Notes: generated from the sequence alone by a model not told the origin. DNA of 64,000 nucleotides from Rhodococcus sp. UNC23MFCrub1.1 (GCF_000686025.1 NZ_JMLQ01000003.1:186001-250000); one strand, 5' to 3'. Positions 41,602 through 50,985 are shown, counted from the stretch's first letter. Numbers and translations are program-made.

Positions 41602-44329
41602 CGAGACACCCGCACCCGAGACACCGACAGCGCAGACGGCACCGGACGCGCCGACGCCGCCGGATCCCAAGGAGCTCGAGCGGCAGCGGGCCGAGAACTA
41701 CCCGCGGCACTGGGCCGCCGACGTGCTCGCGTCCGACGGCCGCGTGGTGCATCTGCGGCCGATCGTGCCCGGTGACGCCGACGCCCTGGTCGAGTTCCAC
41801 GGCAAGCTGTCCGAGCGGACGCGGTACCTGCGCTACTTCGGTCCGTACCCCACCATGCCCAAGCGCGACATCCTCAACTTCACGACGGTCGATCACACGT
41901 CGCGGGTGGCCCTCGTCGCGACGCTCGGCGACGAGATCATCGCCGTCGGCCGGTACGAGCGTCTGCCGCAGGGCGACGGCAACTCCGCCGAGGTGGCCTT
42001 CGTCGTCGCCGACGCGCACCAGGGTCGTGGGCTCGGTCCGATCCTGCTCGAGCATCTGGCGGGGGCGGCCGCCGAGAACGGGGTGCGCCGCTTCGTCGCC
42101 GAGGTCCTCGCGGAGAACCGCAACATGGTCACCGTGTTCCGGCAGGCCGGCTACCAGGTCAGTCGCAGCTTCGACGGCGGCGTGCTCAACCTGGACTTCG
42201 ACATCGATCCCAGCGACGCGCTCGTCCAGGTGCGCAACTCCCGCGAGCGCGCGGCCGAGGCCCGCAGCGTCCGCAACGTGCTCGGCCCACGCTCCGTCGC
42301 CGTCATCGGTGCCTCGACGGACCCCGAGAAGGTGGGCAACGCGGTGCTGACCAACCTGCTGCGCGGGTCGTTCACCGGACCCGTCTATCCCGTGAACGCG
42401 GAACACACGTCGGTGCGCGGAGTGCGCGCGTACCCGACGGTGCGGGACATTCCCGACGAGGTGGATCTCGCGGTGGCCGCCGTGCCGGCCGACCAGATCG
42501 ACGCGGTGCTCGACGACTGTCTCGCCAAGGGCGTGAAGGCGCTGGTGGTGGTCTCGTCCGGGTTCGGTGAGACGGGAGAGGACGGGCGCGCGAACGAACG
42601 GCGCCTGGTGCACTCCGCTCGTGCACACGGCATGCGCCTGGTCGGCCCCAATGCTCTCGGCGTCGCGAACCTCGATCCCGCGGTGTCCCTCAACGCCACG
42701 CTGGCGACGGACCTCCCGGGTCGCGGACGCGTGGGCTTCTTCTGCCAGTCGGGTGCCCTGGGTATCGCCATCCTGGCGCAGGCGTCGAAACGGCTCCTGG
42801 GACTGTCGACGTTCGTCTCCGCCGGCAACCGCGCCGACCTGTCCGGCAACGACCTGCTGCAGTACTGGGACCAGGACGAGGCCACCGAGGTGGTCCTGCT
42901 CTACCTCGAGAGCTTCGGCAACGCCCGCAAGTTCTGGCGCATCGCGCGCCGGGTCGCGCGGTCCAAGCCGATCGTCGCGGTCAAGAGCGGACGCGGAGCC
43001 GTGCCGCCCGCGCTGGCGACCGGCACGGACATCGACGACACGATCGTGCGTGCCCTCTTCGAGCAGGCGGGAGTGATCCAGGTCGACTCGATCGCGGAAC
43101 TGTTCGACTGCGCCATCCTTCTGGGTTATCAGCCGCTGCCGGCAGGTCCGCGGGTCGCGGTGGTGGGCAACTCGACGGCGCTCGGCGTCCTCGCCGTCGA
43201 CGCCGCACGCGACAGCGGCATGACCGCACCGGACCCGGTCGACGTGGGCGCGCAGGCCACGCCCGAGGAGTTCGCGGCCGCGGTCACCACGGCGCTGCGG
43301 TCGGACGACGTGGACACCGTTCTCGCGGTCTTCGTGCCTCCGGTCGCCGTCCGTGTCGCCTCCTACGCCGAGGCACTCGGCGCGGCGGTCCGCGGCGCCG
43401 ACAAGCCGGTGCTGACGACCTTCCTCGCCGCCGAGGGCATTCCGGACGTGCTGGCGGTCCGCGGCGACGACGGAACGCCGATCCGCGGATCGGTGCCGTC
43501 GTATCCCGACCCGGCGCGGGCGGTCTACGCGCTGCAGAAGGCGTGGCGGTACGCCTCGTGGCTGAATCGACCGGCCGACAGCGTGGTGCGGCCCGGCGGC
43601 GTCGACGCCGACGCGGCGCGCGCACTGGTGGCCGGCTGGATGGCGGCCAGTCCCTCGGGGCGGTGGCTCTCGGACGTCGAGACCGAGCAGTTGCTGCGGT
43701 GCTACGGCGTGGAGATCGCCGCCTTCCGCACGGTGACGGACGAGGCCGAGGCGGTGGAGGCGGCCCGCGAGCTGGGAGGACCCGTCGCGGTGAAGGCCAC
43801 CGGCGATCAGTGGCGACACCGCCCCGACCTGAGCGGAGTCCGCCTCGACGTCGTGGGGCCGGACGCCGTCGCCCGCGCGTACCGGGATCTGTTCGAGGCA
43901 TCGGGCACCCCGGTGATGCAGGTGCAGCGGATGGCGACCAAGGGGATCGGGTGCCTGGTGCGGGTCCAGGACGATCCGTCGTTCGGCTCACTGGTGTCGT
44001 TCGGGCTGTCCGGCATCATGTCGGATCTGCTGGGAGACAGGGCGTACCGTGTGCTCCCACTCACCGAGAGGGAAGCCGCGGAGCTCATCGACGCGCCGCG
44101 GGCCGCGCCGATGCTGTGGGGGTACCGCACCGCGTCCCCGGTGAACAAGGGCGCGCTGGTGGACGTCGTGCTCCGGGTCTCCACACTGGCGGACGATCTG
44201 TCCGAGGTGCGCGAGCTGGTGTGCGACCCGGTCCTCGCGTCACCGAGTGGCGCGGAGACCACCGACGCACGGATCCGCATCGGGCCCGAGCCCAGCCGTA
44301 TCGATCTGGGCCCCCGCCGCCTGCGCTGA
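41594..44329 (+). CDS. Pat-like protein acetyltransferase: GNAT fused to NDP-forming acyl-CoA synthetase
   Basis: A 911-residue two-part protein. Residues about 45-210 are a GNAT acetyltransferase (VHLRPIVPGDADALVEFH, acetyl-CoA loop DAHQGRGLGPILLEHLAG). From about 235 come the CoA-binding, flavodoxin-like and ATP-grasp domains of an NDP-forming acyl-CoA synthetase. The phosphohistidine loop of active synthetases (SHTG after the KSGR motif) reads ATGTD here, so the synthetase part is probably a CoA sensor only. Streptomyces PatA has the same N-terminal GNAT order; Salmonella Pat has it at the C-terminus. It probably acetylates and inactivates AMP-forming acyl-CoA synthetases, opposed by AcuC. 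Confidence 0.9.
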   Translation: MTDETPAPETPTAQTAPDAPTPPDPKELERQRAENYPRHWAADVLASDGRVVHLRPIVPGDADALVEFHGKLSERTRYLRYFGPYPTMPKRDILNFTTVDHTSRVALVATLGDEIIAVGRYERLPQGDGNSAEVAFVVADAHQGRGLGPILLEHLAGAAAENGVRRFVAEVLAENRNMVTVFRQAGYQVSRSFDGGVLNLDFDIDPSDALVQVRNSRERAAEARSVRNVLGPRSVAVIGASTDPEKVGNAVLTNLLRGSFTGPVYPVNAEHTSVRGVRAYPTVRDIPDEVDLAVAAVPADQIDAVLDDCLAKGVKALVVVSSGFGETGEDGRANERRLVHSARAHGMRLVGPNALGVANLDPAVSLNATLATDLPGRGRVGFFCQSGALGIAILAQASKRLLGLSTFVSAGNRADLSGNDLLQYWDQDEATEVVLLYLESFGNARKFWRIARRVARSKPIVAVKSGRGAVPPALATGTDIDDTIVRALFEQAGVIQVDSIAELFDCAILLGYQPLPAGPRVAVVGNSTALGVLAVDAARDSGMTAPDPVDVGAQATPEEFAAAVTTALRSDDVDTVLAVFVPPVAVRVASYAEALGAAVRGADKPVLTTFLAAEGIPDVLAVRGDDGTPIRGSVPSYPDPARAVYALQKAWRYASWLNRPADSVVRPGGVDADAARALVAGWMAASPSGRWLSDVETEQLLRCYGVEIAAFRTVTDEAEAVEAARELGGPVAVKATGDQWRHRPDLSGVRLDVVGPDAVARAYRDLFEASGTPVMQVQRMATKGIGCLVRVQDDPSFGSLVSFGLSGIMSDLLGDRAYRVLPLTEREAAELIDAPRAAPMLWGYRTASPVNKGALVDVVLRVSTLADDLSEVRELVCDPVLASPSGAETTDARIRIGPEPSRIDLGPRRLR

Positions 44330-44343
44330 GCCCGTGAACGACA

Positions 44344-44373
44344 ACAGGCCCCCGGCGAGAGCCGGGGGCCTGT
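44344..44373. terminator. Terminator between pat-like gene and sigB
   Basis: Perfect 13-bp stem ACAGGCCCCCGGC / GCCGGGGGCCTGT with a GAGA tetraloop, between convergent genes. It is the strongest hairpin of this part of the window. Confidence 0.85.
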
Positions 44374-44392
44374 CTCGTGATGCGGGGGACGA

Positions 44393-45361
44393 TCAGCTGG
44401 CGTAGGACCGCAGTCGCTCGGCGCGGTCGCCCTGACGCAGCTTGCCCATGACCTCACGCTCGATCTGGCGTACGCGCTCACGCGAGAGGCCGAACAGCTT
44501 GCCGATCTGGTCGAGGGTGCGCGGCTGACCGTCGTCGAGGCCGTAGCGCAACCGGATGACCTGCTGCTCACGCTCGTCCAGCGTGGCGAGCACGCTGCGC
44601 ACGTCGGTGTGCAGCAGCCCGGCGATCACGGCGTTCTCGGCGGACGTGGCCTCCGAGTCCTCGATGAAGTCGCCCAGCGGTGCCTCCTCGTCGCTGCCCA
44701 CGGGCATGTCGAGCGACACCGGGTCTCGGCTGTGGTCGAGCAGATCCGCGATCTTCTCGACCGGGATGCCGGACTCCTCGGCGAGCTCGTCGTCGGTGGC
44801 CTCGCGGCCGAGCTGCTGGTGCAGCTCACGCTTGATCCGCGCGAGCTTGTTCACCTGCTCCACCAGGTGCACGGGGAGACGAATGGTGCGGCTCTGGTCC
44901 GCCATGCCGCGCGTGATTGCCTGACGGATCCACCAGGTGGCGTACGTCGAGAACTTGAAGCCCTTGGCGTAGTCGAACTTCTCCATCGCACGGATCAGAC
45001 CCAGGTTGCCCTCCTGGATGAGGTCCAGCAGCGGCATCCCGCGGCCCGTGTAGCGCTTGGCGAGTGAGACGACGAGACGGAGGTTGGCCTCGAGGAGGTG
45101 TGCCCGAGCGGACTGGCCCTCGCGGACGATGAGCGCGAGGTCACGCTTCTTGGCGGGGGAGAGGCGCTTGCCGGTCGCGAGCACATGGGTCGCGTACAAA
45201 CCCACCTCGATCTTCTTCGCCAGATCGACTTCCTCCGCGGCCGTCAGCAGAGCCGTGCGGCCGATGCCGTTGAGGTAGACGCGAACGAGGTCCGCTGCCG
45301 GGCTCTGTGCATCCAGGTCGGCATCACTCGGTCGAGGGCGAATGGTGGTGGGGCTGGTCAT
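44393..45361 (-). CDS. sigB: RNA polymerase sigma factor SigB
   Basis: Stress and stationary-phase group 2 sigma factor, 322 residues. It has region 1.2 ([22 protein letters not shown]), the region 2 core ([37 protein letters not shown]), region 3 and region 4.2 ([17 protein letters not shown]). It lacks the long basic N-terminus of sigA, also present in this window. AGGAGG precedes the ATG. A SigE/SigH-type promoter lies upstream at 45397-45425. The proximity of sigB, ideR and sigA matches mycobacteria. Confidence 0.95.
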   Translation of the reverse strand: MTSPTTIRPRPSDADLDAQSPAADLVRVYLNGIGRTALLTAAEEVDLAKKIEVGLYATHVLATGKRLSPAKKRDLALIVREGQSARAHLLEANLRLVVSLAKRYTGRGMPLLDLIQEGNLGLIRAMEKFDYAKGFKFSTYATWWIRQAITRGMADQSRTIRLPVHLVEQVNKLARIKRELHQQLGREATDDELAEESGIPVEKIADLLDHSRDPVSLDMPVGSDEEAPLGDFIEDSEATSAENAVIAGLLHTDVRSVLATLDEREQQVIRLRYGLDDGQPRTLDQIGKLFGLSRERVRQIEREVMGKLRQGDRAERLRSYAS

Positions 45362-45396
45362 GACGTGCCTCCTGATCGGTGGTGTCTCACTGGCTA

Positions 45397-45425
45397 CAAC
45401 GCCGGGACACGTCAGAAAAGTTCCC
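45397..45425 (-). promoter_or_regulatory. ECF-type (SigE/SigH-like) promoter of sigB
   Basis: On the minus strand GGGAACT (45425-45419), a 17-nt spacer, then CGTTG (45401-45397). This fits the GGAAC...CGTT promoter of actinobacterial SigE/SigH sigma factors. The expected start site gives a leader of about 30 nt with the AGGAGG ribosome-binding site. In M. tuberculosis sigB is also driven by SigE/SigH, which supports the call. Confidence 0.75.
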
Positions 45426-45508
45426 GAAGCCCACCTCCGTCAAACACTCTGAGCTGCGGTTTCACCACCTCAGCCCTGAGAAGTTGCTGAGAGAAACGAC
45501 TGCTCGGC

Positions 45509-47044
45509 TCAGGTGGGGATCACCAACCCGTGCACGACGAGCCCCGCGACCAACGCGACGACCGAGTCCGTCAGCTCCGCCGCGTCCCCACCGCGTGCGG
45601 CCGCGAGAAGCTCGGTGAGGTCGCCGACCGTCAGTCCGCCCGCGCGCATCCCGGCCAGGAGTGCCGCCCCGTCCGCGTCGATCTCGTGGGACCACGCGGG
45701 CCCGTCGCCGCGGTGGACCCGGCGTACGACGGTGGTCCACCCACCGGCCGGATCGGGGGTGGAGACCTCCTCGAGTGCCGTGGTCGGGGCGACGGCCACA
45801 CACTCGTCGAGCAGATCGTGTGTGCGGAGCCAGTCCACCCGGTCCAGGACGTCGAGTGCCTCGTCGCCGAGGGGATCCTCGTACCCGTGCATCAGGTCCT
45901 CCGCGAGGACGCTGGTGGGCCGGTCGGTCCGGCGGAGGTACACGAAGCCGAAGCCGACACCCGTGACGCCGGCGGCGTCGAGGTGATCGAGCCAGGAGGT
46001 CGCCGTCTCGTCGACGGCCGGGTCTCTCAGATCGAGTCCACCGTCCCGCAGCCACGTGCCCACGTAGAGAGCGGGGTCCGCGATGTCGCGCTGCACTATC
46101 CACGCGTCGACACCGTGGTCCGGCAGCCAGGAGGCGACCCGTGACCGCCAGTCCTCACCGTCCACGTGAACCCAGGAGGCGAGCAACGAGGCGGTCCCGC
46201 CGGGTGCGAGATGCTCCGGTGCCGCTCCCACGACGAGGCTGCTGGCACCGTCGAGGTCCAGGCCGGAATCGCGGTAGGAGTGGGAGACTCGGCCCGATCC
46301 GACGACGAAGGGCGGGTTGGCGACGATGCGATCGAAGGTCCGCCCCGCGACGGGTGCGAACCACGAGCCCGGGATCGTCTCGAAGTCCAGACCGTTGAGG
46401 GCAGCCGTCATGCGGGTGAGGGCGATGGCCCGATCACTGACGTCGATGGCGGTGATCGACCGAGCGTACGGCGCCGCGTGGAGCGCCTGGATGCCGCAGC
46501 CGGTACCGAGATCCAGGACGGTGGGCGGACTCCCGTCGACACGGGTGGGTGTCCCGCGGACCAGCGACAGCGACGCGTGCCCGACGCCGAGCACGTGATC
46601 GGATCCGATACGGACGTCGCGCATGCTGCCGTCGATGTCGGACACCACCCACCGCGTGCCCGTGCCGAGATCGAGGGGGCGGATGTCGAGCAGACTGCGC
46701 ACGGAGTCGCTGCCGGTCTCGAGGAGGCCCGCAGCGACCGCCCCGTCGAGTGTCGTCGGCGCGAGGGCGGTGGTCGCGGCGTCGATCGCCACGTCGTCGG
46801 AGAGCAGGAACAGCCGGACGAGCGTGCCGAGTGGACCGAGTTCTCCGCAGCGGCGACGCACCGGTGCGGGTTCGCCACGTCCCAACGCGGCATGGACCGA
46901 GTCGCCCAGTGCCTCCAGGATCCCGTCCGCGGTGAAGTCCGCTCGGTCGAACGCGACCCGCAACGTGGACGCGAGGTCGACGAGGCGGTCTGCGTCCACC
47001 GGGACGGACGGGGGAGGCGAGGTGCGGTGGTTCGAGTCGGTCAC
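45509..47044 (-). CDS. SAM-dependent methyltransferase (DUF7059/RsmC-like)
   Basis: A 511-residue protein with an N-terminal helical domain (about 1-135, DUF7059-like), a Rossmann methyltransferase core with SAM motif VLDLGTGCGIQALHAA (about 175) and the catalytic NPPF motif (IVANPPFVVGSG, about 245), then a C-terminal winged or Ala-rich domain. NPPF/Y marks methylation of an exocyclic amine or amide nitrogen in nucleic acid or of a Gln in protein. The core is closest to RsmC/HemK types. The substrate is not settled. Confidence 0.83.
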   Translation of the reverse strand: MTDSNHRTSPPPSVPVDADRLVDLASTLRVAFDRADFTADGILEALGDSVHAALGRGEPAPVRRRCGELGPLGTLVRLFLLSDDVAIDAATTALAPTTLDGAVAAGLLETGSDSVRSLLDIRPLDLGTGTRWVVSDIDGSMRDVRIGSDHVLGVGHASLSLVRGTPTRVDGSPPTVLDLGTGCGIQALHAAPYARSITAIDVSDRAIALTRMTAALNGLDFETIPGSWFAPVAGRTFDRIVANPPFVVGSGRVSHSYRDSGLDLDGASSLVVGAAPEHLAPGGTASLLASWVHVDGEDWRSRVASWLPDHGVDAWIVQRDIADPALYVGTWLRDGGLDLRDPAVDETATSWLDHLDAAGVTGVGFGFVYLRRTDRPTSVLAEDLMHGYEDPLGDEALDVLDRVDWLRTHDLLDECVAVAPTTALEEVSTPDPAGGWTTVVRRVHRGDGPAWSHEIDADGAALLAGMRAGGLTVGDLTELLAAARGGDAAELTDSVVALVAGLVVHGLVIPT

Positions 47045-47086
47045 CGCGTCAGTGTGTCAGCAGACCGATCTCGGCACGGACCCGTC

Positions 47087-47488
47087 TCAGGACGTGGCGC
47101 GCGGATTCGAGATCGCGCGGCGGTCGAAATCGGGTTCCTCGTCGAGGTTCACCACCGGGTGGCTGCGGGCCTCCAGCGCGGTGGAGTCGGTCGCCCGCCA
47201 GCCGTAGCGGCTGGGCTCGTCCGCGGTCCGCGGCGGTCGGTCGTTGGCGATCAGGACTGCCATCCACGGGAGAGGAATGGACACGCCGACGATGGCCATG
47301 GCGATCCACGGGTTCTGCCACGCGCCGTACGACAGCGCCGCGAGGACCAGCGCCGGGATACGGAAAGACATGATGAAGAGGTATTTGCGCACGCGCGCTC
47401 GGTGCTGTTCCTCGACCGACGTTCGTGCCTCGGTGATCAGTACGGCCTCGCGAACGCTGTCGCGGGGTGAGATGCCGTCGTGTGCCAT
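47087..47488 (-). CDS. DUF3099 membrane protein
   Basis: A 133-residue actinobacterial protein. The N-terminal EAVLITEARTSVEEQHRARVRKYLFIMSFRIPALVLAAL is typical of DUF3099 and leads into two membrane helices (about residues 36-54 and 60-82). The C-terminal half is polar and probably cytoplasmic. Function is unknown. It is divergent from the DUF3039 gene. Confidence 0.8.
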   Translation of the reverse strand: MAHDGISPRDSVREAVLITEARTSVEEQHRARVRKYLFIMSFRIPALVLAALSYGAWQNPWIAMAIVGVSIPLPWMAVLIANDRPPRTADEPSRYGWRATDSTALEARSHPVVNLDEEPDFDRRAISNPRATS

Positions 47489-47582
47489 GACTCCACTGTG
47501 TCACTACTGAACGAAGTGTGCAGTAATCGGAGGTGGTGAGATGTGCGACGCGCGTGTCGGGAACAACCGTCATAATCGATGC

Positions 47583-47819
47583 ATGAGCACGCAGACCAAG
47601 GAACGCCCCGACGTCAGCACCGACGAGACCACCGACGACGACACTCCGAAGTTCTTCCACTACGTGAAGAAGAACCGCATCGCCGAGAGCGCGGTGATGG
47701 GCACCCACGTCGTCGCACTGTGCGGCGAGGTCTTTCCCGTCACGAAGTCGGCCAAGCCCGGGTCACCCGTGTGCCCCGACTGCAAGAAGGTCTACGACGG
47801 CTTGCGCAAGGGCGAGTGA
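47583..47819 (+). CDS. DUF3039 zinc-ribbon-like small protein
   Basis: A 78-residue actinobacterial protein. It has an acidic N-terminus, KFFHYVKKNRIAESAVMGTHVVALCGE and the closing SPVCPDCKKVYDGL, so Cys-x-Gly plus CPDC and a His can bind one zinc. The ATG at 47583 lies 6 nt after a CATAAT -10 (47571-47576), so the mRNA is probably leaderless. Its last 28 bases overlap the 3' end of the convergent brkB-like gene. Function is unknown; zinc or nucleic acid binding is inference. Confidence 0.83.
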   Translation: MSTQTKERPDVSTDETTDDDTPKFFHYVKKNRIAESAVMGTHVVALCGEVFPVTKSAKPGSPVCPDCKKVYDGLRKGE

Positions 47820-48934
47820 TCCTGCCGATCACGCGTCACCTGACGCTTCTCCGGTGACTCGCCGCCGTCCCGATCCGACCGTGCGATGCGGATCGGGCCG
47901 GTGGCCAGCCGGCCGAGAGCGCCGACGGTGCCCGCACCCGGATCGGCTGCTTTCTCGGCGATCCATCCCTTGACCTGGTCCATGCGTGTGGCGCGCGCCG
48001 GCCAGAACTCCTGGACCGTGGCGTTGAACTCCGCCCCCAGCACCACCGCGAATCCCAGGAAGAACGTGAAGAGCAGGAAGGCGATCGGAGCCGCGAGCGC
48101 GCCGTAGGTGTAGCCCGTTCCGGTCACCCAGGACAGGTAGGTGCGCAGCACCGCACTCGCGAGCATGAAGAACACTCCGGCCAGCAGCGATCCGCCGAGC
48201 AGGCGGTGCCACGGCAGCGAGGTGTGCAGAGCCACCTTGTAGAGCGTCGTCAGGCCGACGATGAGCAGCAGTCCGACACCCGGGTAGTACGCGATGTCGA
48301 TCACCTGCGAGCCGATCTCGAACCACGACGACGGCAGCACCCGACCGATGATGGTGGGCCCCAGCGCGACGAGGGGCAGGACGAACACCGCGACGATCAG
48401 GAACGCGACGTACAGCAGCAGGGCGAAGATGCGCTGCCACACGGGGTTGCGCGCGTCCTGCTGACCGTGTGCCTCGACGATGGAGTCGACGAAGGTGGAG
48501 ATCGCCGACGAGCCGGCCCACAACGACAGCAGGAAGCCCACGGACACGACGGGACCGTGTCCGCTGTTGAGGATGTCCGTCAGCGTGGGGGCGATGATCT
48601 CGTCCACGACGTTGTCGCTGAACAGCGTGGAGCTGAACGTCACGATCTTCGACTCGATGATGTCGAGAGTGTTCGGTCCGAACCACCCCGCGATGTAGGT
48701 GAGGCTGCCGAGGAGTGCGAGCACCAGCGGCGGCAGCGACAGGGTCTGCCAGAAGGCGGCGGTGGCGGACTTGCCGAAGATGGAGTCGTCCCACGCCTTG
48801 CCCGCCGTCCTCGCGACGACGCGCCAGGCCGTGCGCAGCGGCCGTCCCGGGACGGGACCGGGCCCCGGCTCTCCGTCGGGCGTCGACGCTGCCGCGGTGT
48901 CCCGATCGGACGTGTTGTCGGCGGGTGCGCTCAT
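47792..48934 (-). CDS. YihY/BrkB-family membrane protein
   Basis: A 380-residue inner membrane protein with six helices across about residues 65-320 and basic cytoplasmic ends. Family marks are WDDSIFGKSATAAFWQTLSLPPLVLALLGS, the LLSLWAGSSAISTFVDSI segment and the last helix GALAAPIAFLLFTFFLGFAVVLGAEFNA. BrkB was first linked to serum resistance in Bordetella, but most members have unknown transport-like roles. The ATG at 48934 begins MSAPADN. The stop lies inside the convergent DUF3039 gene, a 28-base antisense overlap. Confidence 0.87.
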   Translation of the reverse strand: MSAPADNTSDRDTAAASTPDGEPGPGPVPGRPLRTAWRVVARTAGKAWDDSIFGKSATAAFWQTLSLPPLVLALLGSLTYIAGWFGPNTLDIIESKIVTFSSTLFSDNVVDEIIAPTLTDILNSGHGPVVSVGFLLSLWAGSSAISTFVDSIVEAHGQQDARNPVWQRIFALLLYVAFLIVAVFVLPLVALGPTIIGRVLPSSWFEIGSQVIDIAYYPGVGLLLIVGLTTLYKVALHTSLPWHRLLGGSLLAGVFFMLASAVLRTYLSWVTGTGYTYGALAAPIAFLLFTFFLGFAVVLGAEFNATVQEFWPARATRMDQVKGWIAEKAADPGAGTVGALGRLATGPIRIARSDRDGGESPEKRQVTRDRQDHSPLRKPS

Positions 48935-49046
48935 GATGACTCCAGCATGGCCCACCGGCGTCGCTCGGGCACGTCCCGGCCCGGTGTGTCGCCGTCGCGG
49001 GCACCGGCGGCGACGTGCGCATTGGTGGGCGCGCCGACGTCCGCGA

Positions 49047-49052
49047 TAGTCT
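49047..49052 (+). promoter_or_regulatory. Possible -10 element of the helicase gene
   Basis: TAGTCT lies in the 222-base gap between the divergent brkB-like and helicase genes. It would give a leader of about 145 nt to the GTG at 49205. No clear -35 was found. Confidence 0.35.
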
Positions 49053-49204
49053 GATCGACGGATGTGCACACGAGACGACGAGCCGAACGGGAGTTCCATG
49101 CCACGGGTGGTTCGCATCCTTTCAGGTGGACGTACGGCGCCGGACGAGGCCCGTTCATGACGGCCGAGATCGGCGAGAAGGTCGACAGCGCAGGAGGTCT
49201 CCCT

Positions 49205-50920
49205 GTGACAGGGCCGGCCGGAGTCGCCCTGCCGCCACTGCGCGCCTGGCAGCGGCGAGCGCTCACGAAGTACCTGTCGGCGGGTCCGACCGACTTCCTG
49301 GCCGTCGCCACTCCGGGAGCCGGCAAGACCACGTTCGCGCTCCGCGTGGCGCTCGAGCTGCTGAGCGACCGCACCGTGGACCAGGTCACGGTCGTCGCTC
49401 CCACCGAGCACCTCAAGCACCAGTGGGCAGAGGCGGCGGCGCGCGTCGGACTCGCCCTCGACTCCCGCTTCTCCAACAGCACCGGGCAGACGTCCAGCGA
49501 CTTCCACGGCATCGTCGTCACGTACGCACAGGTGGCGTCGCACCCTTCCCGCCACCGGGTGCGGACCGAGAACCGCAAGACGCTCGTGATCCTCGACGAG
49601 ATCCACCACGGCGGTGACGCCAAGAGCTGGGGCGAGGGCATCCGCGAGGCCTACGGCGACGCGACGCGCCGCCTGGCATTGACGGGAACGCCCTTCCGCA
49701 GCGACGACAGCCCCATTCCTTTCGTGAACTACGAGCCGGACGACGAGGGCCTGCCCCGGTCGCGCCCGGACCACAGCTACGGCTACGCCGACGCGCTGGC
49801 GGACGGTGTCGTGCGGCCGGTCGTCTTCCTCGCGTACTCGGGCGAGGCACGCTGGCGCAACAGTGCGGGCGAGGAGTTCGCCGCCCGTCTCGGGGAGCCG
49901 CTCAGCGCCGAGCAGACGGCGCGGGCCTGGCGTACCGCTCTCGACCCGTCCGGTGAGTGGGTGCCGTCGGTGCTCGCCGCGGCCAACACCCGGCTGCACC
50001 AACTCCGTCAGGGCGGCATTCCAGACGCGGGTGGCCTCGTCATCGCGTCGGATCAGACCACCGCGCGCGCCTACGCGGGAATCCTCGAGGCGGCGACGGG
50101 GGAGACCCCGACGCTCGTCCTGTCCGACGATCCCGGGTCCTCGGCCCGCATCGCCGAGTTCGGCGCGGGAACGTCGACCTGGATGGTGGCCGTGCGCATG
50201 GTGTCGGAGGGCGTGGACGTCCCGCGCCTCGCGGTCGGCGTCTACGCGACCAGCGCCTCCACACCGCTGTACTTCGCCCAGGCCGTCGGGCGCTTCGTGC
50301 GTTCTCGCCGCAAGGGTGAGACGGCGAGCGTGTTCCTGCCCTCGGTGCCGGTGCTCCTGGACCTGGCCAGCCAGCTCGAGGCGCAGCGCGACCACGTCAT
50401 CGGGAAGCCGCACCGGGAGAAGGACGGTCTCGACGACGACCTGCTCATCGAGGCGAACCAGCAGAAGGACGAGCCCGGCGAGGAGGAGAAGGCGTTCACC
50501 TCGCTCGGTGCCGACGCAGAGCTCGACCAGGTGATCTTCGACGGCTCCTCCTTCGGCACCGCGACGTTCTCGGGCAGCGACGACGAGGCGGACTATCTCG
50601 GCCTGCCGGGCCTGTTGGACGGCGACCAGATGCGCGCGCTGTTGCGGAAACGGCAGGAGACGCAGCTGGCACGCCCGGCGACGCCCACGGAGACTCCGGC
50701 TCCGGTCACCCTCCCGCCCGCCGGGCGGTCCGCGGACGCCGCGAAGCTGGCAGATCTGCGCAAGGAGCTCAACGGCCTGGTGGCGATGCATCACCACCGC
50801 ACCGGCAAGGCCCACGGCATCATCCACGGCGAACTCCGACGGAGCTGTGGTGGGCCGCCCACCGCGATCGCGACGGCGGAGCAGCTCACCGAGAGGATCT
50901 CGGCCCTGCGTTCGTGGTGA
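49205..50920 (+). CDS. DEAD/DEAH-box helicase (superfamily II)
   Basis: A helicase of 571 residues from the GTG at 49205, which has a perfect AGGAGG 7 nt upstream. In-frame starts at 49157 (ATG) and 49064 (GTG) would add 16 or 47 residues but have weak or no ribosome-binding sites. Walker A is VATPGAGKTTFALR, motif II is ILDEIHHGGD and motif III is LALTGTPFRSDDS. The second RecA domain holds MVSEGVDVPRL and QAVGRFVRSRR. The C-terminal part (about 400-540) is acidic and specific. It resembles XPB/RadD-like restriction-type helicases. The role is unknown. Confidence 0.86.
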   Translation: MTGPAGVALPPLRAWQRRALTKYLSAGPTDFLAVATPGAGKTTFALRVALELLSDRTVDQVTVVAPTEHLKHQWAEAAARVGLALDSRFSNSTGQTSSDFHGIVVTYAQVASHPSRHRVRTENRKTLVILDEIHHGGDAKSWGEGIREAYGDATRRLALTGTPFRSDDSPIPFVNYEPDDEGLPRSRPDHSYGYADALADGVVRPVVFLAYSGEARWRNSAGEEFAARLGEPLSAEQTARAWRTALDPSGEWVPSVLAAANTRLHQLRQGGIPDAGGLVIASDQTTARAYAGILEAATGETPTLVLSDDPGSSARIAEFGAGTSTWMVAVRMVSEGVDVPRLAVGVYATSASTPLYFAQAVGRFVRSRRKGETASVFLPSVPVLLDLASQLEAQRDHVIGKPHREKDGLDDDLLIEANQQKDEPGEEEKAFTSLGADAELDQVIFDGSSFGTATFSGSDDEADYLGLPGLLDGDQMRALLRKRQETQLARPATPTETPAPVTLPPAGRSADAAKLADLRKELNGLVAMHHHRTGKAHGIIHGELRRSCGGPPTAIATAEQLTERISALRSW

Positions 50921-50948
50921 TCGCAGCACTGCACGAGCCCCGCGCACG

Positions 50949-50985
50949 ACGAAGGGCGACCACCGGATCGGTGGTCGCCCTTCGT
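50949..50985. terminator. Terminator between helicase and DUF7455 genes
   Basis: Perfect 16-bp stem ACGAAGGGCGACCACC / GGTGGTCGCCCTTCGT with loop GGATC, between two convergent genes. Confidence 0.85.

Noticed and set aside
49064..49204. Longer helicase N-terminus from GTG 49064 or ATG 49157
   Set aside because: Not excluded, but the perfect AGGAGG 7 nt before GTG 49205 is the stronger signal and the extra residues show no domain.
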